The position numbers and the translations under genes are program-made. From Pseudomonadota bacterium (GTDB lineage: Bacteria; Pseudomonadota; Alphaproteobacteria; Acetobacterales; Acetobacteraceae), in NCBI GenBank assembly GCA_021798375.1, contig JAJZHU010000069.1:1-9846 (forward strand): a DNA stretch of 9,846 bases, given 5' to 3'. The notes beneath the pieces were generated by a model, which saw only the letters and a list, made by a program, of their open reading frames with translations, did no database searches and was not told the DNA's origin. Of this stretch, positions 1 to 6,681 are shown in pieces (within the stretch, counting starts at the first letter, position 1; each line of letters begins with the position of its first letter).

Positions 1-116
1 TGCTGTGGGGGCATTTTCATGTTGGCAAATTGATCGCGCTGGAATCCCGTGCGATGGCGGCAAAGCCCGTGGCGGCAGACGCGGCTGCGGCCTTGGCGTT
101 GTTGGGGAATAAGTGA
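1..116 (+). CDS. 3' end of an unrecognised gene (partial, cut by window start)
   Basis: An open frame enters from the left edge (first full codon at position 3) and ends at a TGA at 114-116. The visible 37 residues begin LWGHFHVGKLIALESRAM and finish in an alanine/leucine-rich stretch ending ALLGNK. Codons favour G/C in the third position, like the clear genes in the window, so it is probably really coded. The stop overlaps the ATG of the next small ORF by one base (TGATG), which suggests translational coupling. Too little is visible to assign a family or function. Confidence 0.5.
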   Translation, partial: LWGHFHVGKLIALESRAMAAKPVAADAAAALALLGNK

Positions 117-301
117 TGCCATTGGGAGCCGATGTGGTGACGCGGGCGTTCGCGCTGCTGGCGGGGCGGGATTTGGACCCGGCGGAAGCCGCGGCCAAGG
201 CGGCGGCATTGGGCAGCAAGCAGGAATTGTTGGCGTATCTGGTGGTGCGGCAAGGGGTGTTGGCGCAAGAACCGGCGCTGCGGGAGATTTTGCGCCGATG
301 A
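116..301 (+). CDS. Small hypothetical protein, 61 aa, faint DUF4214-like pattern
   Basis: Starts at ATG 116, overlapping the preceding stop by one base. A GGGGA about 7 bases upstream (104-108) is a plausible ribosome binding site; a GTG directly before the ATG (113) is an alternative start. The product is mostly helical in appearance. It contains AFALLAGRDLDPAEA, then LGSKQELLAYLV, resembling the 'LGRxPDPxG...LxxGxxxxELL' pattern of DUF4214-type segments seen in some secreted proteins and glycosyltransferases; this is a weak likeness from memory. No signal peptide, transmembrane helix or cysteine is present. Its TGA overlaps the next ATG by four bases (ATGA). It could be an independent small protein or a piece of a larger gene broken by frameshifts. 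Function unknown. Confidence 0.45.
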   Translation: MPLGADVVTRAFALLAGRDLDPAEAAAKAAALGSKQELLAYLVVRQGVLAQEPALREILRR

Positions 302-495
302 AATCGATCAACAGACGGGTGGTTGCCGCCGACGCGCGCAAGACTGAAGATTTGCCGATGCTGGAAGCACAGCAAAAAAACATGGGCGACAAGGATCTGG
401 CGACGTTGAAACCGGTGTGGCTGCCGGGTGATGCGGCGGGCGCAAAGGCGCGGGGAATCTTGAAGCGGATGATTGCCGAGGAGGAGGGGCCGTAA
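298..495 (+). CDS. Small hypothetical basic/charged protein, 65 aa
   Basis: ATG 298 overlaps the previous stop as ATGA, and a GGGAG at 282-286 lies about 11 bases upstream. The 65-residue product is rich in Lys, Arg, Asp and Glu and looks soluble, with a central WLPGDAAGAKARG segment and an acidic end (EEEGP). I do not recognise a family. The ATG was preferred over the upstream start at 49 in the same frame because that longer version would run across both preceding ORFs in another frame. The gene ends in the loop of a hairpin shared with the convergent pepN end. The three coupled ORFs at 1-495 probably form the tail of one operon whose main genes lie outside the window. Confidence 0.45.
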   Translation: MKSINRRVVAADARKTEDLPMLEAQQKNMGDKDLATLKPVWLPGDAAGAKARGILKRMIAEEEGP

Positions 496-507
496 GGGCC
501 GCTCCTC
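481..507. terminator. Hairpin across convergent stop codons
   Basis: GAGGAGGGGCC (481-491) pairs with GGCCGCTCCTC (497-507): 11 positions with one mismatch, around a 5-base loop. The loop contains the TAA of the small ORF, and the right arm overlaps the TGA of pepN (506-508). A GC-rich hairpin between convergent genes could work as a two-way terminator or mRNA end stabiliser. No T-tract follows on either strand, so it is not a standard intrinsic terminator. Confidence 0.45.
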
Positions 508-3088
508 ACCCCACCGATTTCCCGACAATTTCCTTTGTCCCTTCGCTCAAGCCCGGGGTTGCCAAGATCCGCCGCAACTCGGCCTGCATCAGCGCGGCGC
601 GTGCGGGGGATTGGCGGCGCCAGGCGCACAAGGGTTGTACCAATCGCGCCGCCACCTGGCCGTTGCGCGGGTCGAGGGCGAGGATGGCATCGGCGAGGAA
701 GCGATAGCCGCTGCCGTCATCGGCGTGGAATTGCACCGGGCAACCGGACGGGAAGGCGGCGATGACGCTGCGCACGCGGTTGGGGTTGCTCCAATCGAAA
801 TCGGGATGGGACAGCAATGCGGTGACGCGCTGCGCCGCGCCCGGCAGCGAGGAACATGCCTGGATGGTGAACCATTTATCCAGCACCAGGGCATCTTCGC
901 GCCATTTGGCATGAAATGCGGCGAGGGCGGCATCGCGTTCGGGACTGTCGATGTGGCTTAATACCGAAAGAGCGGCCAGGGTTTCGGTCATGTTCCGTGC
1001 GATGTCGAATAATTTTTTGGCGCGGCCAGCCTGGGTTTTATCAGCGGCCAGCGCGTAACCCAAGGCCACACCGCGCAAGGCGCGTTTGCCCATCGCCAGC
1101 CCATCGAGCGCGAGCGGGCCGGGTTGGGCGAGTTCATCGATCAGCGCGCTGAAACGATCGAAATGGGCGCGGCCAATTTGCGCGCGCAGATCCTGGCGGG
1201 CGGCATGGATCAGGGCGGGCTCGGCGCATGTCATCTGATCGGCGATATAGGATTCGCCTGGCAAAGTGAGAAGTTCGGCCACAAAAGCGGGGTCGCTGCC
1301 GGAAAGATCGAGCGCCGCACCCAGGGCGGCGATGAGATCGTTGAAATCCGTCTTTTCACCCGCAATGTGCGCCAGCAATTTGCCTGTGGCGAAAGATTGC
1401 AGCGCATTCCAGCGGCTGAACGGATCCTGGTCGTGACGGGCGAGGAAGGCAAGATCGGCTTCTGTCTGTCCGGTGAGTTTGACCGGGGCCGAATAGCCGC
1501 GCAGCAGCGAGACCACGGGCTTTGCCGGCACATCGATGAAGGTATAGCTGGCTTCTTCATCCGCGAATAAAACCACCCGTTCGCTGCCCTTGTCGTCATT
1601 TTCGCTGATCAGGCGCAGCGGAATTTCGCCGCCATTTTTATCGAGCAGGGCAAGCGCCACCGGGATCGGCAGCGGCCGCTTGGTCTCCTGCCCCGGCGTG
1701 GGCGGGGTGGATTGGCGCAGATGAAGGTGCAGACGCGAAGTTTCGGCATCATATTGGCTGGAAACTTCCAATACCGGCGTGCCGGCCTGGGAATACCAAA
1801 CGCGAAAACGTGACAGATCGATGCCCGAGGCGTCTTCCATCGCTTTGGCGAAATCCTCGATGGTGACGGCATGATTGTCGTGGCGAGCGAAATACAGATC
1901 CATGCCCTTGCGGAAATTTTCGCGCCCGATCAGGGTTTGCAACATGCGCACCACTTCCGCCCCTTTTTGATAGATGGTGGAAGTGTAGAAATTATCGATC
2001 TTCACATAAGAATCCGGCCGTACCGGATGCGCCAGCGGCCCGGCATCTTCGGGGAATTGCGCCGCGCGCAGGCGCCGCACATCGGAAATGCGCTTGACCG
2101 CACGGCTGCCCAGATCGGCGGAAAATTCCTGATCGCGGTAAACCGTGAGGCCTTCTTTCAAGGAAAGCTGAAACCAATCGCGGCAGGTGACGCGGTTGCC
2201 GGTCCAGTTGTGGAAATATTCATGGGCGATGACCGAGGAAATGCCTTCGTAATCCATATCGGTGGCGGTATCGGGACTGGCCAGCACATAGCGCGTGTTG
2301 AACACGTTGAGGCCCTTGTTTTCCATCGCCCCCATGTTGAAATCGCTGACGGCTGCAATGTTGAACACATCGAGATCATATTCGAGCCCGAATTTTTCCT
2401 CGTCCCAGCGCATCGATTGCTTGAGCGCCTCCATGGCATGATCGCAACGATCGAGATCGGGCTTGCGCACCCAGATGGCCAGATCGATCACGCGGCCGGA
2501 TTTGGTGGTGAAACGATCGCGCAGGGCTTCCAATTGTCCGGCGACCAGTGCGAACAGATAGGAAGGTTTGGGGTGCGGATCGTGCCATTTGGCCCAATGG
2601 GTGCTGTCGGCGTTGTCGCCACTGCCCGCGGGATTGCCGTTGGACAGCAGCACGGGGCAGGCGGCTTTATCGGCGATGATGGTGACGGTGAAGCGCGTCA
2701 TCACATCGGGACGGTCCTGGAAGAAGGTGATGCGGCGAAAGCCTTCGGCTTCGCATTGGGTGAAGAAATTTCCGCCGGACAGATAGAGGCCGGAGAGTTC
2801 GGTGTTGGCGGTGGGGTTGATTTCGGTTTCGATGACGAGGGTGAATTGATCGGGAAGATTGCGCAGCCAGAGGCCGTTGGCCGTGGCTTCATGGGGGAAA
2901 TCCGTGCCGCCGAGTTGCAGCGAAAGTAATTTCAACGCTTCGCCATAAAGAAACAAATCGCCCGGATCCTGCCGCGTGTATTGCGTGCGCGCGATCACCC
3001 TGGTTGCGGTGGGATGCAGATGAAAGGTAAGTTCCACGCTGTCCACGAGGAAATTCGGTCTTTTGTAATCGGCGCGGAAGATCGTCAT
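506..3088 (-). CDS. pepN: Aminopeptidase N (M1 family zinc metallopeptidase)
   Basis: Cytoplasmic zinc aminopeptidase that removes N-terminal residues from peptides in the late steps of protein turnover. The product is 860 aa, close to the roughly 870 of E. coli PepN. Visible signatures are the substrate-binding GAMEN motif (residues 253-257), the zinc site HEYFH (289-293) with the third ligand Glu312 exactly 18 residues later, and a likely catalytic Tyr373 in STIYQKGAEVV. Order: N-terminal beta domain (about 1-185), thermolysin-like catalytic domain (about 186-430), a beta-sandwich, then a long helical C-terminal domain. No signal peptide is seen. The start at 3088 (MTIFRADYKR) fits the family; the frame stays open to 3184 but would then run into higA. 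An AAGGG lies about 12 bases upstream, rather far. The gene begins 32 bp after higA on the same strand, with no obvious terminator or promoter between. Confidence 0.97.
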   Translation of the reverse strand: MTIFRADYKRPNFLVDSVELTFHLHPTATRVIARTQYTRQDPGDLFLYGEALKLLSLQLGGTDFPHEATANGLWLRNLPDQFTLVIETEINPTANTELSGLYLSGGNFFTQCEAEGFRRITFFQDRPDVMTRFTVTIIADKAACPVLLSNGNPAGSGDNADSTHWAKWHDPHPKPSYLFALVAGQLEALRDRFTTKSGRVIDLAIWVRKPDLDRCDHAMEALKQSMRWDEEKFGLEYDLDVFNIAAVSDFNMGAMENKGLNVFNTRYVLASPDTATDMDYEGISSVIAHEYFHNWTGNRVTCRDWFQLSLKEGLTVYRDQEFSADLGSRAVKRISDVRRLRAAQFPEDAGPLAHPVRPDSYVKIDNFYTSTIYQKGAEVVRMLQTLIGRENFRKGMDLYFARHDNHAVTIEDFAKAMEDASGIDLSRFRVWYSQAGTPVLEVSSQYDAETSRLHLHLRQSTPPTPGQETKRPLPIPVALALLDKNGGEIPLRLISENDDKGSERVVLFADEEASYTFIDVPAKPVVSLLRGYSAPVKLTGQTEADLAFLARHDQDPFSRWNALQSFATGKLLAHIAGEKTDFNDLIAALGAALDLSGSDPAFVAELLTLPGESYIADQMTCAEPALIHAARQDLRAQIGRAHFDRFSALIDELAQPGPLALDGLAMGKRALRGVALGYALAADKTQAGRAKKLFDIARNMTETLAALSVLSHIDSPERDAALAAFHAKWREDALVLDKWFTIQACSSLPGAAQRVTALLSHPDFDWSNPNRVRSVIAAFPSGCPVQFHADDGSGYRFLADAILALDPRNGQVAARLVQPLCAWRRQSPARAALMQAELRRILATPGLSEGTKEIVGKSVG

Positions 3089-3120
3089 TGTTGTTCGATA
3101 CCCTTGTTGTGTTGCTTGAA

Positions 3121-3438
3121 TTAGTTGGCGTGCATGGTGGGAATGCGTTCGATTTCCGGAGCAAGACGGCGTTCCGCTTCCCATAAATCATGCGCTTGCT
3201 GCATGGCCAGCCAGACGCGGGGGCCGTTGCCGCATAATTTCCCCAAGCGCACCGCCATTTCGGGCGTGACCGAGGCGCGTTCGGCCAAAACACGGTGTAG
3301 CATCTGGCGCGAGACTCCCAGAGAATCCGCGGCAGTTTTTACCGACAGGCCAAGCGCCGGAAGCACATCAAGGGACAGCACGGCACCAGGATGGCTGGGG
3401 CGGAAAGCGGGGCGTGCGGCGGCGATTATGTCGTTCAT
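3121..3438 (-). CDS. higA: HigA-family antitoxin (XRE helix-turn-helix)
   Basis: Antitoxin and DNA-binding repressor of the HigBA toxin-antitoxin pair, 105 aa. After a short leader the protein has the family's opening pattern HPGAVLSLDVLPALGLSVK (residues 16-34), a helix-turn-helix (about 31-56, with SLGVSRQMLHRVL), then VTPEMAVRLGKLCGNGPRVWLAMQQAHDLWEA (about 57-88), typical of HigA/VapI-like proteins. The start at 3438 has a strong AGGAG six bases upstream that overlaps the higB stop; 9 bp separate the two genes. Toxin-before-antitoxin order is the hallmark of hig systems. By family analogy it binds HigB and represses the shared promoter through the palindromes at 3736-3775. The sequence looks complete and intact. 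Confidence 0.93.
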   Translation of the reverse strand: MNDIIAAARPAFRPSHPGAVLSLDVLPALGLSVKTAADSLGVSRQMLHRVLAERASVTPEMAVRLGKLCGNGPRVWLAMQQAHDLWEAERRLAPEIERIPTMHAN

Positions 3439-3450
3439 GGTGAACTCCTA
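3439..3450 (-). promoter_or_regulatory. Strong ribosome binding site of higA
   Basis: On the minus strand AGGAG (3449-3445) lies six bases before the higA ATG and overlaps the TAG stop of higB (3450-3448). It is the best Shine-Dalgarno on the minus strand of this window and contrasts with higB, which has none, suggesting that antitoxin is translated in excess of toxin. Confidence 0.75.
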
Positions 3451-3726
3451 GTGATAATCTTCGTGATCGACAGCGATGGCGTCCTGTCCTTCCCACTGGA
3501 AAGTGATGCGCCAATTGCCGTTGACGCGGACGCTGTAGCTTCCAACTCGATCACCGGTGAGAGCGTGGAAGAAATAACCAGGGACGTTCATGTCTTCCGG
3601 CTGCATGGCACAATCCAATTGCGATAGCCGCGCCTTGATCCGCGCCACTTGTTCGGGCGGCAGTTTGGACGCGTCACCTTTGTTCCACAACGCCGCAAGT
3701 GCCTTGCTTTTGAACGTCTTTATCAT
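3448..3726 (-). CDS. higB: HigB-family toxin (RelE-like mRNA interferase)
   Basis: Toxin of the pair, 92 aa, the usual length. RelE-fold HigB toxins cut mRNA on the ribosome. The family pattern is clear: RLSQLDCAMQPEDMNVPG (residues 33-50), HALTGDRVGSYSVRVNGNWRITF (54-76), and the C-terminal DHEDYH (87-92). His54, Asp90, Tyr91 and His92 match positions I recall as active-site residues in Proteus HigB; position 57, lysine there, is threonine here. The N-terminal KTFKSKALAALWNKG is typical. The ATG at 3726 has no Shine-Dalgarno (the leader is C/A-rich), and the predicted promoter -10 box ends only 14 bases upstream, so the message may be nearly leaderless. The frame is intact, so the toxin is probably active and held in check by HigA. 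Confidence 0.93.
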   Translation of the reverse strand: MIKTFKSKALAALWNKGDASKLPPEQVARIKARLSQLDCAMQPEDMNVPGYFFHALTGDRVGSYSVRVNGNWRITFQWEGQDAIAVDHEDYH

Positions 3727-3735
3727 GTGGGGGTG

Positions 3736-3775
3736 TGTAAATTATAGATTTACATATGTCAACTTATAATTTACA
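3736..3775. promoter_or_regulatory. Two tandem palindromic operators, likely HigA/HigBA sites
   Basis: Site 1 (3736-3754) is a perfect 7-5-7 palindrome, TGTAAAT, spacer TATAG, ATTTACA. Site 2 (3757-3775) has the same 7-5-7 layout, TGTCAAC, spacer TTATA, ATTTACA, with 5 of 7 arm pairs kept. They start 21 bp apart, two helical turns. Site 1 covers the predicted -10 box and site 2 the -35 box, so occupation would block transcription. This fits the autorepression known for HigA-type antitoxins; the sites themselves are read from sequence, not shown to bind. Confidence 0.6.
3741..3769 (-). promoter_or_regulatory. Predicted higBA promoter
   Basis: On the minus strand a perfect -10 box TATAAT (3746-3741) is preceded, after 17 bases, by TTATAA (3769-3764), a 4-of-6 match to the -35 consensus. 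The start of transcription would fall near 3734, giving a leader of roughly 8 bases before the higB ATG. A perfect TTGACA is also present (3762-3757) but is only 10 bases from the TATAAT, too close to pair with it. Confidence 0.55.
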
Positions 3776-3789
3776 TGCGCGCGGTGGTG

Positions 3790-3868
3790 GCAGGGCGGAT
3801 AAGCCCTTGCGCCATCCGCCTTTTTGAGCGGAAAAATGGCGGGCGGCGCAAGGGCTTACCCACCCTAC
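3790..3868. repeat. Imperfect palindromic intergenic repeat 1
   Basis: Left arm 3790-3825 pairs with right arm 3832-3868 around the loop GAGCGG. About 31 of 36 positions match, and the block TAAGCCCTTGCGCC is identical in both arms. The right end reads (on the minus strand) GTAGGGTGGGTAAGCC, resembling the 'GTAGGGTGGGT' class of mobile palindromes seen in many bacterial genomes. The T5/A5 pair at the tip means its transcript could fold into a long hairpin on either strand. No ORF within it looks like a gene. Confidence 0.7.
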
Positions 3869-3927
3869 GGTCGCTATGTTTTCGGTTTTATGGTTGCGGA
3901 GGATGATGGGGAAACACCGTCTTCTCC

Positions 3928-4024
3928 CCGTTATTGCGAGCCCTTGCGAAGCAATCCATCTTCGCTTTTTTCCTGGCCGCAAAAGAAAGAAAGATGGATT
4001 GCCGCGCAAGAGCTCGCATGACGG
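3928..4024. repeat. Imperfect palindromic intergenic repeat 2 ('attgcgag...gcaatccat' class)
   Basis: Left arm 3928-3970 (CCGTTATTGCGAGCCCTTGC...) and right arm 3981-4024, read in reverse (CCGTCATGCGAGCTCTTGC...), match along about 40 bases, sharing GCAATCCATCTT. The loop is 3971-3980. This is the degenerate MITE-like palindrome common between genes in alphaproteobacteria and other GC-rich bacteria. Its six-frame translations produce only spurious ORFs. A shorter relative lies at 4155-4176. Confidence 0.7.
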
Positions 4025-4054
4025 TGGAGCTATAGCTGGGTCAAACTTTACGCC

Positions 4055-4132
4055 GTCTGGTATAACTCCCGTGTAAAGCGTACCGTTGCGGTGGTTTGTC
4101 ATGATGTAAACTGCGGGGCTCTTTTTATGCAT
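4055..4132 (-). pseudogene. N-terminal relic of a GIY-YIG nuclease gene
   Basis: The frame from ATG 4132 opens MHKKSPAVYIMTNHRNGTLY then TGV. This is the start of small GIY-YIG endonuclease-like proteins (YhbQ/UPF0213 type), with Tyr-Ile-Met and Tyr-Thr-Gly in the places of the GIY and YIG elements. Such proteins run to about 90-100 residues with a downstream Arg and Glu. Here the likeness stops after about 25 residues, and the frame then runs into unrelated sequence and repeat 2 (from 4024). The catalytic Arg/Glu part is missing, so it is a truncated remnant. The open frame continues to 3764 through the repeats, but that part does not look coded. No clear ribosome binding site is seen. Confidence 0.65.
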
Positions 4133-4154
4133 TTAGGTCGGTTTGGCGGCTTGG

Positions 4155-4176
4155 CTGGATTGCTTCGCAATGACGG
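4155..4176. repeat. Short fragment of the repeat 2 family
   Basis: CTGGATTGCTTCGCAATGACGG is one end of the repeat 2 family: in reverse it reads CCGTCATTGCGAAGCAATCC, matching the outer and inner blocks of the repeat 2 arm with the middle dropped. Together with repeat 2 it brackets the GIY-YIG relic. Confidence 0.6.
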
Positions 4177-4212
4177 CGGGAGGAAGGAAAGATAATTCCC
4201 AAAAGTTTTTTG

Positions 4213-4234
4213 CTTCTTTTTTTCAAAAAAGAAG
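4213..4234 (-). terminator. A/T-rich palindrome just after hemB
   Basis: CTTCTTTTTT (4213-4222) and AAAAAAGAAG (4225-4234) form a perfect 10-bp inverted repeat 4 bases after the hemB stop. It could end the permease-hemB transcript, but the stem is nearly all A/T and the following bases on the minus strand are A-rich, so it is a poor fit to a standard intrinsic terminator. Similar 'gaagcaaaaaacttttg' stretches are, from memory, frequent between genes in Acetobacteraceae. Confidence 0.4.
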
Positions 4235-4238
4235 ATTC

Positions 4239-5234
<996 letters not shown>

Positions 5235-5238
5235 CGAC

Positions 5239-6681
5239 TTAATTCCTGAAAGCGTGGTGGCGACCGTAAAAACCATAGACCAACAGCCCGATGGTCAGCC
5301 ACACCACCAGGCGGATCCAAACCAGAGTATCAAGCGACACCATCATGGCGAGGCAGACCAGAATGCCAAGTGCCGGCACAACAGGGCTGCCCGGCACGCG
5401 AAACAGGCGCGGGTGGTTTGGTTCGGTCCTGCGCAGCACGATCACCCCGCCGCAGACGATGATGAAGGCGAGCAAAGTGCCCACCGAGGTCATCTCGGCC
5501 AATTGCCGGATCGGCAGCACCGCCGACATGATGCCGGTCAGCACCATGAAGATCAGGTTGGAAAGATAGGGCGTGTGGAAACGGCGGTGTACGCGGGCAA
5601 AAGCGGGCGGCAGCAGACCGTCGCGCGCCATGCTGAAAAACACCCGCGATTGGCCCAGCAGCATCACCAGAATCACCGTGGTGAAGCCGCCGATGATGCC
5701 CATTTTCACCAGATTTTTCAGCCATGCCTGGCCGGTGAGGTCGATGGCGGTGGCCACCGGGGCGGCGTCGTTCAGCATCGAATGGTAATTGACCATGCCG
5801 GTCAGCACGATGCCGAAAGTGATATAAAGCACCGTACAGACGATCAGCGATCCAATGATGCCGCGCGGCATGTCGCGTGCCGGGTGCTTGGATTCCTGGG
5901 CGGCGGTCGAAACCGCGTCAAAGCCGATATAGGCAAAGAACAAGGTTCCCGCGCCGCGCATGATGCCCGACCAGCCGAAGTGCCCGAATGTGCCGGTGTT
6001 GGGCGGGATGAAGGGGTGATAGTTCGCAGCGTGGATGAATGGAATGCCAAAGCCGATCACCGCCAGCACCACGGCGACTTTGATCACCACGATGACGTTG
6101 TTCACGGTCGAGGATTCGGAAATGCCGCGGATCAGCAGGCCGGAGATGGCGACGATGATGAACAGCGCCGGCAGATTGATGATGCCGTGCGCCGTGGCGC
6201 CATCCGCGAGTCGCACCACATCGAACGGGTTGGCGGTCCACCGCGCGGGCAGCGCGATCCCCCATTCCCTCAACAGCGAGACCACATAGCTCGACCAACT
6301 GACCGAGACCGCCGCCGCTCCCACGGCATATTCCAACACCAGATCCCAGCCGATGATCCAGGCCACCAACTCGCCCATGGTGGCATAGGCATAGCTATAG
6401 GCCGATCCCGCCACGGGAATCATGCCGGCCAATTCCGAGTAACAAAGGGCGGCAAAACCGCAGCCTACCGCCGCCACAACGAAACTCAGCACCACTGCCG
6501 GGCCGGCGTAATGCGCCGCCGCGATGCCGGTGAGCGAAAACAGCCCGGCGCCAATGATGCCGCCGATGCCCAGCAGCATGAGCGACCAGGCGCCCAGATG
6601 GCGGCGCAATTTCGGTCCATCGAGCGGCGATTCGCGCCAGGAATCGGCGCTTTTGCGCCAAAATAGGTAAGATTGGGCCAT
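5239..6681 (-). CDS. APC-family amino acid permease (cationic amino acid transporter-like)
   Basis: Inner-membrane secondary transporter of the amino acid-polyamine-organocation superfamily, 480 aa, with about twelve hydrophobic segments. The first (about 31-55) holds the substrate-binding glycine motif GIGGIIGAGLFSLTG; a second conserved stretch, FFAYIGFDAVSTAAQESKHPARDMPRGI (248-275), is typical of the bacterial CAT/YfnA-like branch. The cytoplasmic N-terminus is short and the C-terminus ends soon after the last helix. The substrate cannot be read from sequence; neutral or cationic amino acids are likely. Start at 6681 (MAQSYLFWRK) has only a weak purine stretch (GAAAG) upstream. It is the first gene of a two-gene unit with hemB, and shares a 154-bp divergent intergenic region with rpiB. 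Confidence 0.92.
   Translation of the reverse strand: MAQSYLFWRKSADSWRESPLDGPKLRRHLGAWSLMLLGIGGIIGAGLFSLTGIAAAHYAGPAVVLSFVVAAVGCGFAALCYSELAGMIPVAGSAYSYAYATMGELVAWIIGWDLVLEYAVGAAAVSVSWSSYVVSLLREWGIALPARWTANPFDVVRLADGATAHGIINLPALFIIVAISGLLIRGISESSTVNNVIVVIKVAVVLAVIGFGIPFIHAANYHPFIPPNTGTFGHFGWSGIMRGAGTLFFAYIGFDAVSTAAQESKHPARDMPRGIIGSLIVCTVLYITFGIVLTGMVNYHSMLNDAAPVATAIDLTGQAWLKNLVKMGIIGGFTTVILVMLLGQSRVFFSMARDGLLPPAFARVHRRFHTPYLSNLIFMVLTGIMSAVLPIRQLAEMTSVGTLLAFIIVCGGVIVLRRTEPNHPRLFRVPGSPVVPALGILVCLAMMVSLDTLVWIRLVVWLTIGLLVYGFYGRHHAFRN

Noticed and set aside
49..297. Upstream part of the frame that ends at 495
   Set aside because: Gly/Ala/Arg-rich translation in a frame other than the two better-supported small ORFs; start at 298 preferred.
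1871..2929. 352-codon open frame antisense to pepN
   Set aside because: Shadow of the pepN catalytic region; no family likeness.
3757..3762. Perfect TTGACA on the minus strand as the -35 box of higBA
   Set aside because: Only 10 bases from TATAAT; at 17 bases spacing the downstream hexamer is poor. TTATAA with 17-base spacing is preferred.
3764..4054. Continuation of the GIY-YIG frame through the intergenic repeats
   Set aside because: The translation is that of palindromic repeats and has no nuclease likeness; only the first 25 or so codons are gene-derived.
3824..4076. Short plus-strand ORFs across the repeats
   Set aside because: They translate the known repeat type (CEPLRSNPS, CEAIHLRFF) and are not genes.
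3781..4180. CRISPR array
   Set aside because: The repeats are single inverted palindromes of two families, not regularly spaced direct repeats with unique spacers.
5254..6666. 470-codon open frame on the plus strand, antisense to the permease
   Set aside because: It is rich in His, Gln, Asp and Arg with no recognisable domain, and mirrors the permease exactly. Long antisense frames are expected in GC-rich genes.
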